A stretch of DNA of 64,000 nucleotides from Kitasatospora sp. CB01950 (lineage in GTDB: Bacteria; Actinomycetota; Actinomycetes; Streptomycetales; Streptomycetaceae), in assembly GCF_001905465.1 (NCBI RefSeq), contig NZ_LISX01000011.1, forward strand, positions 124,001-188,000, written 5' to 3'. The notes under the pieces were generated by a model. It had not been told where the DNA came from, did not search any database, and was given only the letters and a program-made list of their open reading frames with translations. The position numbers and the translations under genes are program-made. Of this stretch, positions 7,738-15,812 are shown in pieces (position 1 is the stretch's first letter; every line of letters starts with the position of its first letter).

Positions 7738-8913
7738 ATGGAAGAGTCGCAGGTCAGGGCAGGGGTGCGGGCCGCGCGCCCGGAGACGGTGTTCGACTGG
7801 GTGGACGCGGCCGCCGCCGCACGGGAGGCCGCCGGGCTGACCAGGCGGCTGCGCAGCCGCACCGCCGAGGACGACGTGCTCGACCTCGCCTCCAACGACT
7901 ACCTCGGCCTGACCAGGCACCCGGCGGTCACCGGTGCCGCCGCCGAGGCCGCCCGGCGGTGGGGCGGCGGCTCCACCGGCTCCCGGCTGGTCACCGGCAC
8001 CACCGCCGCGCACACCGAACTCGAACGCGAACTCGCCGAGTTCTGCGGCTACGAAGCGGCCCTGGTGTTCTCCTCCGGCTACACCGCCAACCTGGCCGTG
8101 CTCACCGCACTCGCCGGCCCGGACACCCTGATCGTCTCCGATGCCCACAATCACGCGTCGCTCATCGACGGCTGCCGACTGTCCAAGGGCCAGATCGCCC
8201 GCGCCGCCCACAGCGACCCGCAGTCCGTCCGCGAGGCCCTCGCCGCCCGCACCCTGCCGCGCGCCCTGGTGGTCACCGACTCGGTCTTCTCGGTCGACGG
8301 CAACGCCGCACCCCTCGCCGAACACCTCGCCGTCGCCCGCGAGTTCGGGTCCGCCCTGGTCCTCGACGACGCGCACGGCCTCGGCGTGCTCGGCCCCGGC
8401 GGCGCCGGAGCGGGAGCCGCCGCCGGAATCGCCGGACAGCCCGACGTGGTCGCCACCGCGACGCTCTCCAAGTCGCTCGGCGCCCAGGGCGGCGTCGTGC
8501 TCGGCCCCGAACGGGTGATCCGCCACCTGGTCTCCGCCGCCCGCACCTTCATCTTCGACACCGGCCTCAACCCGGCCGCCGTCGGCGCCGCACTCGGCGC
8601 GCTGCGCCTGCTGCGCGCCGAACCCGGCCGGGCCGCCGACGCACTCCGGGTGGCCCGCGAACTCTCCACCCGGCTCGCCGAGTTCGGCCTCGACACCACC
8701 GCACCGGACGGTGCGGTGGTGTCGGTGCGGGCCGACGACCCGGAGCACGCCGTGCGCTGGGCCGCCGCCTGCCGCGACGAAGGACTCGCGGTCGGCTGCT
8801 TCCGCCCCCCGTCCGTGCCCGACGGCGTACCCCGGCTGCGCCTGACCGCCCGCGCCGACCTGACCGACGACCAGATCGCCTTCGCGGTCGGCGTGGTGGT
8901 CAAGACCCGGTAG
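7738..8913 (+). CDS. bioF: 8-amino-7-oxononanoate synthase (BioF-type)
   Basis: 391 residues, the usual length for the family. It is a PLP-dependent alpha-oxoamine synthase that condenses pimeloyl thioester with alanine in biotin synthesis. Visible motifs are ASNDYLGLTRHP, GSTGSRLVTG, SDAHNHASLIDG, LDDAHGLGVLG and the PLP lysine in TLSKSLGAQGG. It differs clearly from the Kbl paralogue at 42251. No other bio gene is adjacent. The ATG at 7738 has no strong Shine-Dalgarno and follows GACAGAGT by 7 nt, fitting a leaderless transcript. A CoA-ligase-like relative with another acyl donor cannot be excluded. Confidence 0.82.
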   Translation: MEESQVRAGVRAARPETVFDWVDAAAAAREAAGLTRRLRSRTAEDDVLDLASNDYLGLTRHPAVTGAAAEAARRWGGGSTGSRLVTGTTAAHTELERELAEFCGYEAALVFSSGYTANLAVLTALAGPDTLIVSDAHNHASLIDGCRLSKGQIARAAHSDPQSVREALAARTLPRALVVTDSVFSVDGNAAPLAEHLAVAREFGSALVLDDAHGLGVLGPGGAGAGAAAGIAGQPDVVATATLSKSLGAQGGVVLGPERVIRHLVSAARTFIFDTGLNPAAVGAALGALRLLRAEPGRAADALRVARELSTRLAEFGLDTTAPDGAVVSVRADDPEHAVRWAAACRDEGLAVGCFRPPSVPDGVPRLRLTARADLTDDQIAFAVGVVVKTR

Positions 8914-8938
8914 GCCCCGGTCGCCGCTCAGCCGCCGG

Positions 8939-8989
8939 TCACCTGCCGAACACGACCTGGTCGACCGTCCAGAACGCCGAGTTGGTGCC
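8939..8989 (-). pseudogene. Orphan C-terminal tail of a lost gene
   Basis: A 16-codon stretch reads GTNSAFWTVDQVVFGR and then stops at 8939-8941. It lies one frame away from the truncated gene upstream and looks like the last residues of a secreted or carbohydrate-active protein. It joins that gene abruptly, as expected at a deletion junction. Confidence 0.35.
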
Positions 8990-9543
8990 GCCAGCGCGAA
9001 CAGGTGGAAGTGCGCGAGCATGCCGGGCGCGGCGAAGTGCTGGGCACGCACGACTCGTTGGCCGGCGGCCATCCGGACCGGCACGGCCGAGCGGGGATCT
9101 GCGGCCAGGGCCTGGGATCTCCGCCGGGCTGCCTCCAGGGCCAGGGCATTGGTCGGGTCGGCTGCGACCTCGCTGCCACGAATGGTGGCGACGACCTTGC
9201 GCGGGTCGACGGTCGCGACCGCTGTGTGCGCTGCCAGGGGGACGAGCGGAGCCAAGGTGAGCATCTGGAAGTCATCCGGCAGCGCCGCGAGCAGGAAGTC
9301 TTCGGCTCGTCGGATGTCCGCGAACGCTGTCGGGGCCGGGGTCACGAACCGGTCGGTGCGATAACGCCGCATCACCTCGGCCGGGGTGAGCCGATCGGCG
9401 CGCCGTCGGAAGACCTCCAGGAGCAGTGTGGTCAGATCCGTCCCGGTCAGCCCCTTGGCCAGCAGGTCCAGCAGTTCCGGTCCACCGGCCTTGGCCAGTA
9501 CTCGTCGCAACGCCGGATCGGCCGAGTGTTCATCGCTCGTCAT
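8987..9543 (-). pseudogene. Truncated conserved hypothetical protein (C-terminal half deleted)
   Basis: The frame is convincing from the ATG at 9543 (MTSDEHSADPALRRVLAKAG) for about 184 residues, through RKVVATIRGSEVAADPTNAL and VRAQHFAAPGMLAHFHLFAL. It then runs into unrelated sequence antisense to bioF. I recall full-length relatives as about 330-340 residues, with a further alpha/beta half after this point. The break at about 8990 therefore looks like loss of the C-terminal half. An IS256-type remnant immediately upstream suggests how the deletion could have arisen. Confidence 0.55.
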
Positions 9544-9555
9544 GGCGCGCCAGTA

Positions 9556-9738
9556 TCACCTGGCCGGCATCGGAGAGACCATCGATTTCCGCGCATCGCG
9601 GCGGGTTCCACCATGGACGAGCGGGACGAGGCGGGCACCGTTGACGGCCCGCCAACGGACCTGGGCCGACTCGACGAGCTTGAACACCACCGCCAGACCG
9701 GCGGCGCGGGAGCCGGTGCTTTTGGTGAACCCGCCCGC
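9556..9738 (-). mobile_element. C-terminal remnant of an IS256-type transposase
   Basis: About 60 codons ending at 9556 read LAVVFKLVESAQVRWRAVNG, ARLVPLVHGG and so on. This resembles the C-terminal segment of actinobacterial IS256-family transposases (FKLIESAQxRWRAVNAPHLVALVRAG). Neither a catalytic DDE region nor terminal inverted repeats are visible. Between here and 10087 I see no further gene, only GC-rich filler and an 18-bp repeat. Confidence 0.45.
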
Positions 9739-9998
9739 TACCTTCCCCACATGGAACGGGTCGCCCTCTTGAGCAGCCTCGCCGCGCGCGGAACCGACAT
9801 CGTCCCGCGGCGACTCACCGAACTTGACGTCCCCTGACGGCAGGGGCCGTCTTGGTGCCGGTGCCGAGCCCCGCCCTTCTGGAGCGGCTCCGGCGTCATC
9901 ACCGCGGCAGAGCGTCGGCGGCGGCCCGGCGCAGAGCGTGGGGTTCGCTCCGGCCGGGCGTTCACCACGACTGGCACCGTCACCGCGGCCGGGCGGCT

Positions 9999-10033
9999 GC
10001 GGGCCTGGGGCGGCTGCCGGCCTGGGGCGGCTG
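9999..10033. repeat. 18-bp direct repeat, two copies
   Basis: Two adjacent copies of a unit containing GGCCTGGGGCGGCTG lie in the gene-free stretch 9739-10087, downstream of the chitosanase. They may form part of its transcription end, but no clear terminator hairpin is seen. Confidence 0.5.
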
Positions 10034-10087
10034 GTGGTGCCCGGCGCTTCCGGTTGGCGTCGTCCGAGCACCGCCCAGGCCGGCGGG

Positions 10088-11122
10088 TCAGGCCGGGATG
10101 GTGTAACTGTCGCCGTAGACCTTCCAGTTCAGGGGCGCCCGCAGGTCGAGGTTGCCGGCCTGGAGGAAGACCCGCTGTGCGGTGTCGATCCTGGAGGTGT
10201 TGCGGTTCGGGTCGGCGGCCAGCATGTAGGCCTTGCGGGCGTCCAGGAAGGCGTTCAGGAATGCGGTCTCGTCGCCGCCCTTGGCCGGGGTCTTGGCCTT
10301 GCCCAGTGCGGCGGTGCGGATGGTGGCGAAGCCGACCGGGCCGTGCACGATGAGCGCGTCGTAGTAGGCGAACTGGCCGAGCGCGTGCAGCCCGTCCGTC
10401 TTCGCCTGCTGCACTGCCGGGGTGAAGTACTGCCGGTCGCGTTCCTCGTTCTGCGCCTGCTGGAGCAGCGGGTCCTGCGCGGCGAGCCGCCAGTCGCCGA
10501 CGAAGGTCGGGTCGAGGCCCTGGTGCGAGGCGCTGCCGTCGAGCGCGGCCAGCGCGGGCAGGTACTTGGCCAGGATGTTGTTCGGCTTCAGCGCGGTATA
10601 GCGGGTGATGACGTCCGCCAGGTCGCCGGTGCCGGAGCAGAAGCCGATGATGCCGGCGGTGTAGCCGTTGCCGTCGCCGATGTCCTCGACGTACGGGTAC
10701 TGGGAGCGCCAGTCGAGGGTGGAGTTCTCCGCGCTGGAGACCAGCTCCTGCGCGTACTCCTTCCAGCGCGGGTCGGTGAGGTCCGGCCGCGCAGGGGTCG
10801 AGGCGGTCGGGGAGGGCGGCGGCGTCGAGGGGGCCTGGGCGGCGGACGGAATGCCGGAGGGGAGCGCGGTGGCGCCGGCCGGTGCGGGCCGGAACGGGGC
10901 AACGGCCGTGGGCGAGCCGGTCGGCGAAGTGAACGCCGCAGCGGGAGAGTTGGACGCGCCGGCGGATATCGACGCCGGGGCCCCGGCGTGCTGGGCGGCG
11001 GCCGATTCGCCCGGGGCGCCGGCCGCGGTGAGGCCGGTGGTCATCGCCGCGACCACCCCCACCGCCAGCGCCACCTGGACGGGGCGCGGCCGTCCACCGG
11101 TTCTGTTTGCTCCGCTCTGCAT
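10088..11122 (-). CDS. csn: Secreted GH46 chitosanase
   Basis: 344 residues. A signal peptide (hydrophobic VALAVGVVAAMTTGLTAAG) is followed by a 70-residue Ser/Thr/Pro/Ala-rich linker and the GH46 catalytic domain from about residue 112. The catalytic glutamate is in VSSAENSTLDW and the aspartate in IGDGNGYTAGIIGFCSGTGD, matching the Streptomyces N174 enzyme. GNILAKYLPAL-like and RVFLQAGNLDL blocks also match. The loop after YYDALIVHGP is shorter than in N174 (GNDPTSF is missing). It cleaves chitosan outside the cell. The ATG at 11122 has GGAG 10 nt upstream. Confidence 0.93.
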   Translation of the reverse strand: MQSGANRTGGRPRPVQVALAVGVVAAMTTGLTAAGAPGESAAAQHAGAPASISAGASNSPAAAFTSPTGSPTAVAPFRPAPAGATALPSGIPSAAQAPSTPPPSPTASTPARPDLTDPRWKEYAQELVSSAENSTLDWRSQYPYVEDIGDGNGYTAGIIGFCSGTGDLADVITRYTALKPNNILAKYLPALAALDGSASHQGLDPTFVGDWRLAAQDPLLQQAQNEERDRQYFTPAVQQAKTDGLHALGQFAYYDALIVHGPVGFATIRTAALGKAKTPAKGGDETAFLNAFLDARKAYMLAADPNRNTSRIDTAQRVFLQAGNLDLRAPLNWKVYGDSYTIPA

Positions 11123-11258
11123 GGGAATTCGGCTCCGTTTTCTGGTCGGTGACCGCCCCGCCCGGGGGAGCGGGGCCGCAGTGGTCCGACCGGCGGCTGC
11201 CGCGCGGCCGGGGTTCCTCCCACCGAAAGCGGAGCATCCGAATCCGGACCGGGGCCTG

Positions 11259-11264
11259 ACGCTA
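11259..11264 (-). promoter_or_regulatory. Possible -10 of the chitosanase promoter
   Basis: TAGCGT on the minus strand lies about 140 nt before the chitosanase start, with a weak CAGACA at -35 distance. The rest of 11123-11424 holds GC-rich inverted repeats and the direct repeat at 11298-11363 but no gene. Confidence 0.3.
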
Positions 11265-11297
11265 CCTCAGTCCCGGGCCGGTGTCTGCCCGGACCAT

Positions 11298-11363
11298 CCG
11301 ATCACCCGGGCACTCGCCCACCCGGCACTCGCCCCGGTCGCCCGATCACCCGGGCGCTCGCCC
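11298..11363. repeat. 22-bp direct repeat in the chitosanase/MFS intergenic region
   Basis: Two copies of a 22-bp unit (CCGATCACCCGGGC, A or G, then CTCGCCC) start at 11298 and 11342, 44 bp apart. They could be tandem binding sites or a relic of duplication. Confidence 0.6.
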
Positions 11364-11424
11364 GGATCGCCGCCGGCCCGAGGGAGGCCCGCGCGCGGGC
11401 GGCCGGCAGGGGTGGGCAGCACCC

Positions 11425-12672
11425 TCAGAGGGAGTCGAGGTCGCGGATCCGGGGGACCGGCGAGACCAGCAGCCACAGGGCGGACAGCGCGCCGCCCACC
11501 GCGGCGACGAGCAGCGCGGCGCGGAGGCCGAACGCGGTGGCGAGCAGGCCGCCGGTGAGCGCGCCGAGCGGGCGGATGCCGTAGTTGACGGTGGCGAACG
11601 CGCCGGAGACGCGGCTGCGCAGGTCGTCCGGGATGACGGCGGCCTGCAGGGAGTTGAGGTTGATGTCGAACAGCATGACGCCCAGCGCGGACAGGAACTC
11701 GGCCGCCGCCAGCACCCCCGCCCGGGCCCAGCCGGGGCCGTCCGCCGCCGCCAGCAGGGCGATCGGGGCGGGAAAGAGGACCGAGCCGAGGACGATCGTG
11801 CGGCCGAGGCCGAGGCGGCGGGACACTGCCGGGGCGAGCAGCGCGCCGAGCAGGCCCCCGGTCGCGCCGAGGCCGAACGCCGCGCCGATGGTGCCCGCCG
11901 AGAGGCCGAGCGTGCGGCCGGCGAACAGCAGCACCAGGCCGTAGCCGAGGAAGGTGAAGAAGTTGACGGTGGTGCAGCAGCCCAGACTCGCCCGCAGGAC
12001 GGGGTGGCGCACCACGAACCGCAGGCCCGCGCGGGCCCGGGACAGCATCGGCTCACTGTCGGTCGCCGCCTCCGACACCCGGATGCGGCCGATCAGCAAC
12101 GCCGAGGCGAGGAAGGACAGCGCGTCCACCAGTACCGCGACGGGTGCGGTCAGCGCCTGCACCAGCGCCCCGCCGAGGGCCGGTCCGGCGATCTGCGCCG
12201 CCGAACGGGTGGCGCTCAGCCTGCTGTTGGCCGCGAGGTAGGCGGAGCGCGGCACCAGGTGTGCGAAGAACGGCGCGTACGCGTTGTTGAACAGCACCCC
12301 GGCCGCGCCCGTCACCACCGCCACCGCATACAGCTGACCCAGCGTCACCGCGCCGGCCAGCGCTGCCAGCGGCAGCGAGGCCAGGGCCGCCGCCCGGACG
12401 AGGTCCGCGACCACCAGCAGTCGGCGCCGGTCGGCGCGGCCGTCCACCCAGGCGCCCAGGAACACCGCCAGCAGGTTCGGCGCCCAGAGCAGCGCCGTCA
12501 GCGCGGCGACCTGCGCGGTGGAGGCGCGCAGCGCCGTGACGGCGATCAGCGGGAGGGCCAACTCCGTTATTCGGTCGCCGAATTGGGAGACCGCCTGGCC
12601 GGCCCAGAAGCGCCGGAAGCGACGGTCGCCGCGCAGTGCAGGGGCGGCCGGAGGTCGGGTCGCGGTGGTCAC
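11425..12672 (-). CDS. MFS transporter, drug-efflux type
   Basis: 415 residues with about 10-12 hydrophobic helices. It has the MFS loop 2-3 signature (LGAWVDGRADRRRLLVVADL) and a start typical of enterobactin exporter/macrolide efflux relatives (FRRFWAGQAVSQFGDRITEL). It is probably a proton-coupled exporter in the cytoplasmic membrane; the substrate is unknown. GTG at 12672 overlaps the stop of the ArsR gene by 4 nt (GTGA), so the two are translationally coupled and the exporter is almost certainly controlled by that repressor. Confidence 0.88.
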   Translation of the reverse strand: MTTATRPPAAPALRGDRRFRRFWAGQAVSQFGDRITELALPLIAVTALRASTAQVAALTALLWAPNLLAVFLGAWVDGRADRRRLLVVADLVRAAALASLPLAALAGAVTLGQLYAVAVVTGAAGVLFNNAYAPFFAHLVPRSAYLAANSRLSATRSAAQIAGPALGGALVQALTAPVAVLVDALSFLASALLIGRIRVSEAATDSEPMLSRARAGLRFVVRHPVLRASLGCCTTVNFFTFLGYGLVLLFAGRTLGLSAGTIGAAFGLGATGGLLGALLAPAVSRRLGLGRTIVLGSVLFPAPIALLAAADGPGWARAGVLAAAEFLSALGVMLFDINLNSLQAAVIPDDLRSRVSGAFATVNYGIRPLGALTGGLLATAFGLRAALLVAAVGGALSALWLLVSPVPRIRDLDSL

Positions 12673-13247
12673 TCCTCGCCCTCCGGCAGGGCGTAGCGCA
12701 TCAGCCGGACCGGGCGGGCGTCGGCCGGCCGGTCGCCGGCGTCGCGGTGCACGTACGGCGCGAGCAGGCGCTCCACCGCGTCCGCGAGTTCGGCGAGTTC
12801 GGCGGGGGAGAGGACGACACGGGTGTTGGCCAGGCCGCCGAGGCGCCGCCACTCCAGCGGCAGGCCCGGCTCGACCTCGGTGATCCAGCGCGACGGCAGG
12901 TCCGCGGAGCGCAGGAACATCTGCTGCGAGAGCGCCCGCGCGGCCGCACCGCCCTCGCCGTCGTCCGTCGGCGCGAACCGGAACCCCCGCCCCACCGCCT
13001 CCCACCGCCGCGTCCGCCGATCCGTCCCGGGCTCCGCGTCCCGCACCAGCCCGAACTCCGCGAGGTGCCGCAGATGCCAACTGGTCACCGTCGGCGTCGC
13101 CCCCACGTGCGGAGCCAACTCGCTCGCCGTGGCGGCCCCATGACGGTTCAGCCGTTCCAGCACGGCCAGCCGCACGGGGTGGGCGAGGGCGCGCATCGCC
13201 CGGGGATCGGTGAGCTCGACATCGCCGAGCGGGTTCTCCGGATTCAT
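12669..13247 (-). CDS. ArsR-family transcriptional regulator
   Basis: 192 residues. A winged-helix domain at residues 15-90 (ALAHPVRLAVLERLNRHGAATASELA, then TVTSWHLRHLAEFGLV) matches ArsR/HTH_20-type repressors. The C-terminal half resembles the effector part of such regulators; no metal-binding cysteine pair is seen, so a small-molecule ligand is likelier than a metal. An in-frame TTG at 13283 exists, but the ATG at 13247 fits a leaderless transcript from the operator-promoter just upstream. It is the first gene of the two-gene operon with the MFS exporter. Confidence 0.87.
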   Translation of the reverse strand: MNPENPLGDVELTDPRAMRALAHPVRLAVLERLNRHGAATASELAPHVGATPTVTSWHLRHLAEFGLVRDAEPGTDRRTRRWEAVGRGFRFAPTDDGEGGAAARALSQQMFLRSADLPSRWITEVEPGLPLEWRRLGGLANTRVVLSPAELAELADAVERLLAPYVHRDAGDRPADARPVRLMRYALPEGEE

Positions 13248-13250
13248 TCC

Positions 13251-13290
13251 TGAGAGTGTCCTCTCACTCTTTCTGAGAGTCAACTCTCAG
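13251..13290 (-). promoter_or_regulatory. Autoregulatory operator-promoter of the ArsR/MFS operon
   Basis: CTGAGAGT-CA-ACTCTCAG (13273-13290) is an 8-bp-arm palindrome, and TGAGAG-N4-CTCTCA (13251-13266) is a second, weaker one. On the minus strand the same bases give -35 TTGACT, 17 nt, -10 GACACT. Initiation would fall at the ATG of the regulator. Repressor binding would cover the whole promoter. Confidence 0.65.
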
Positions 13291-13367
13291 ATCGCCGACG
13301 ACGGTTGGAGCCGACCGGTGGGGAGGCGCGCTGTTGCGGGTCGGGCCCTGACGGGGGGCCGGGGGGA

Positions 13368-13431
13368 CCCTTGTGCGTCCCTTGTGGGGTCGGCGAGGGC
13401 ATGTCGGGAGGGGTGTCGGTGGATCTAGCGT
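13368..13431 (+). promoter_or_regulatory. Metalloprotease promoter with 11-bp-phased CCCTTG repeats
   Basis: CCCTTG occurs at 13368 and 13379, exactly 11 bp apart. A -10-like TAGCGT lies at 13426-13431, 41 nt after the second repeat. The paralogous protease gene has the same layout with three repeats. Repeats with helical phasing upstream of the core promoter suggest an activator site, as for SARP-type regulators. The 5' leader (about 88 nt) holds a small hairpin, CGACGCC/GGTGTCG, that is conserved with G-U pairing in the paralogue. Confidence 0.5.
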
Positions 13432-13525
13432 CCTGCCCGCCGAGCTGAAACCGGTCGCGACGCCACACCCCATCGGTGTCGTCGGCCGTCCCCCATCAAC
13501 CCCGGCTCGGTGGGAGGAATACCCG

Positions 13526-15679
13526 ATGAACCGCAAGACCGCTCTGGCGGCAGCCGTTGCGGCGGCCCTCACCCTGGGCACCGCCGCACTGGCCACGTCG
13601 CAGAACGTCGCGCAGGCCAGCGCCGCCGCTCAGCCCGGTGCCGGGTTCCAGGCGATGAGCACGATCGGCCGGCAGGCCGCGCTGGACCAGGCCGGCAAGG
13701 AGGCCGCCGAGACGGCGAAGGCGTTGGGCCTGGGCCCGGACGAGCGCCTGGTGGCCAAGGACGTGCTGGTCGAGAACGACGGTGCGCGGCACGTCCGGTA
13801 CGACCGTACGTACAAGGGCCTGCCGGTGGTCGGCGGCGACCTGGTCGTGCACCGCGCGAAGAACGGCAAGCTCACCTCCACCACCTGGGCCCACGACGGC
13901 GCGCTCAAGGTTGCCGGGGCCACGCCCAAGCTGTCCACGCAGGACGCGTCGAAGGCCGCCGAGCGCAGCGCCAAGCACGTCAAGCAGGCCCGCACCACCA
14001 ACCTCGACAGCAGCCAACTGGTGGTCTGGGCGGTCGGCAAGGTCCCGGTGCTGGCGTACCGCAGCACCGTCACCGGCGCGGGCGAGGCCGGCGCCAACAC
14101 CCGCGAGGCGGTCCTCGTCGACGCGGCCAGCGGCGCCGTCCTCGACCAGTACGAGGTCAACCCGGAGATCTCCGGCACCGGCAACGGCGTCAACGTCGGC
14201 CAGGTCACCCTGGAGACCAGCCAGGGCGGCAGCGGCTACACGCTGACCGACGCGCTGCACGGCTCCACGGTCGTCTACGACTCGTACAACAGCCCGCAGT
14301 CGAACCCGGCGCAGAACGCCCGCACCTTCAGCAAGTCCACCAACTCCTGGGGCAGCGGCTCGACTTCGAGCCGCGAGAGCGCCGCCGTGGACGCCTCCTA
14401 CGGTCTCGCCAAGACCTGGGACTACTACAAGAACACCTTCAACCGCAGCGGCATCCGCAACGACGGCCGCGGCGCCCCGGCGTACGTGCACGTCGACAAC
14501 CAGCTGCTGAACGCGTTCTACGACGACAGCTGCTTCTGCATGTCCTTCGGCGACGGCTCCTCGCAGAACGGCAACACGCCGCTGACCGCACTCGACGTCG
14601 CCGGCCACGAGATGAGCCACGGCGTCACCGCCGCCACCGCCAACCTGAACTACTCCGGCGAGTCCGGCGGACTCAACGAGGCCACCTCCGACATCTTCGG
14701 CTCCATGGTCGAGTTCTACGCCAACAACGCCACCGACGCCGGTGACTACTACATCGGCGAGAAGCTCCACATGGGCAACGGCTACCTGCGCCGGATGGAC
14801 AACCCGGCCGCCGACGGCAGCTCGCTGTCCTGCTACAGCAGCCGGGCCGGCCAGGTGGACGTGCACTACTCCTCCGGCATCGCCAACCACTTCTTCTACC
14901 TGACCGCCGAGGGCACCGGCGCCAAGACCATCGGCGGCCTGCCGCACAACGGCACCCCGTGCAACGGCGACACCTTCAGCGGCATCGGCAAGGACAAGGC
15001 CGCGGCGATCTGGTACCGCGCCCTGTCCACCTACATGACCTCCACCACCAACTACTCCTCGGCGCGCACCGCCACCCTGCAGGCCGCCGCCGACCTGTAC
15101 GGCGCCAACTCGCAGGAGCGGTACATCGTTTCGAAGGCGTGGGCGGCCGTCTCGCTCGGCACCGCGCTGCCCGACCCGGGCGGCTCCACCTCCTCCCCGA
15201 GCCCGTCCCCGAGCGGCTCGCCGACCGGCAACCCCAACCCCGGGAACGCCCTCACCAACGGCGACTTCGAGCAGGGTGCCACCGGCTGGACGCAGAGCGC
15301 CAACGACATCACCAACTCCAACCAGCAGACCGCGCACGGCGGTTCGTGGTACGCGTGGATGATGGGCTACGGCTCCGCCGCCACCGAGACCCTCTCGCAG
15401 AACAACATCGCGGTGCCCTCCTCCGGAAGCCCGAAGCTCACCTTCTGGCTCAAGGTCACCACCCAGGAGACCGGCTCGACCGCGTACGACACCCTGAAGG
15501 TCAACGTCAACGGCGCCACCGTCGCGACGTACTCCAACGCCAACGCCAGCGCCGGCTACGTCCAGAAGACCGTCGACCTCAGCGCCTACCGCGGCCAGAC
15601 CGTCAACCTCCAGTTCGCCGGCCAGGAGGACGCCTACCTGTCCACCCTCTTCCTGATCGACGACGTCTCCGTCGGCTGA
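13526..15679 (+). CDS. Secreted M4-family (thermolysin-like) metalloprotease with C-terminal beta-sandwich domain
   Basis: 717 residues: a signal peptide (MNRKTALAAAVAAALTLG), an FTP/PepSY propeptide (about 40-215), the M4 catalytic core and a C-terminal domain. Zinc ligands are visible as HEMSH (361-365) and E385 in GGLNEATSD, 20 residues later as in thermolysin. The active-site His is in DVHYSSGI. A Ser/Pro/Gly linker near residue 555 leads to a 140-residue domain (LTNGDFEQGATGWTQSANDI onward) resembling P-type or CBM-like beta-sandwiches. The ATG at 13526 has GGGAGG upstream. It is nearly identical to the gene at 24180-26333 in the opposite orientation. Confidence 0.95.
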   Translation: MNRKTALAAAVAAALTLGTAALATSQNVAQASAAAQPGAGFQAMSTIGRQAALDQAGKEAAETAKALGLGPDERLVAKDVLVENDGARHVRYDRTYKGLPVVGGDLVVHRAKNGKLTSTTWAHDGALKVAGATPKLSTQDASKAAERSAKHVKQARTTNLDSSQLVVWAVGKVPVLAYRSTVTGAGEAGANTREAVLVDAASGAVLDQYEVNPEISGTGNGVNVGQVTLETSQGGSGYTLTDALHGSTVVYDSYNSPQSNPAQNARTFSKSTNSWGSGSTSSRESAAVDASYGLAKTWDYYKNTFNRSGIRNDGRGAPAYVHVDNQLLNAFYDDSCFCMSFGDGSSQNGNTPLTALDVAGHEMSHGVTAATANLNYSGESGGLNEATSDIFGSMVEFYANNATDAGDYYIGEKLHMGNGYLRRMDNPAADGSSLSCYSSRAGQVDVHYSSGIANHFFYLTAEGTGAKTIGGLPHNGTPCNGDTFSGIGKDKAAAIWYRALSTYMTSTTNYSSARTATLQAAADLYGANSQERYIVSKAWAAVSLGTALPDPGGSTSSPSPSPSGSPTGNPNPGNALTNGDFEQGATGWTQSANDITNSNQQTAHGGSWYAWMMGYGSAATETLSQNNIAVPSSGSPKLTFWLKVTTQETGSTAYDTLKVNVNGATVATYSNANASAGYVQKTVDLSAYRGQTVNLQFAGQEDAYLSTLFLIDDVSVG

Positions 15680-15752
15680 CCCCGACGCCCCCGACGCCCC
15701 CGACCGGCCTCAACCCGGCAGCCTTAAAGGGGACTTAACGCAGGGTCGTGAA

Positions 15753-15774
15753 GGTGTCGTGTTCATGTGACACC
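15753..15774. promoter_or_regulatory. Inverted repeat between protease and LAL gene
   Basis: GGTGTC and GACACC flank a 10-nt spacer in the 133-nt gap. It may be a weak terminator for the protease or an operator for the downstream regulator. Confidence 0.35.
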
Positions 15775-15812
15775 CTCGCGCAACCCCGGTCGGAGGCGGC
15801 ACACTGACCGCC

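Noticed and set aside
7738..8913. Second kbl gene instead of bioF
   Set aside because: Active-site surroundings (GSTGSRLVTG, lack of the Kbl SVRFICGTQ block) fit BioF, and tdh is adjacent only to the gene at 42251.
9004..9837. 277-codon plus-strand frame opposite the truncated gene
   Set aside because: Translation lacks protein-like patterns, whereas the minus strand matches a conserved N-terminal domain.
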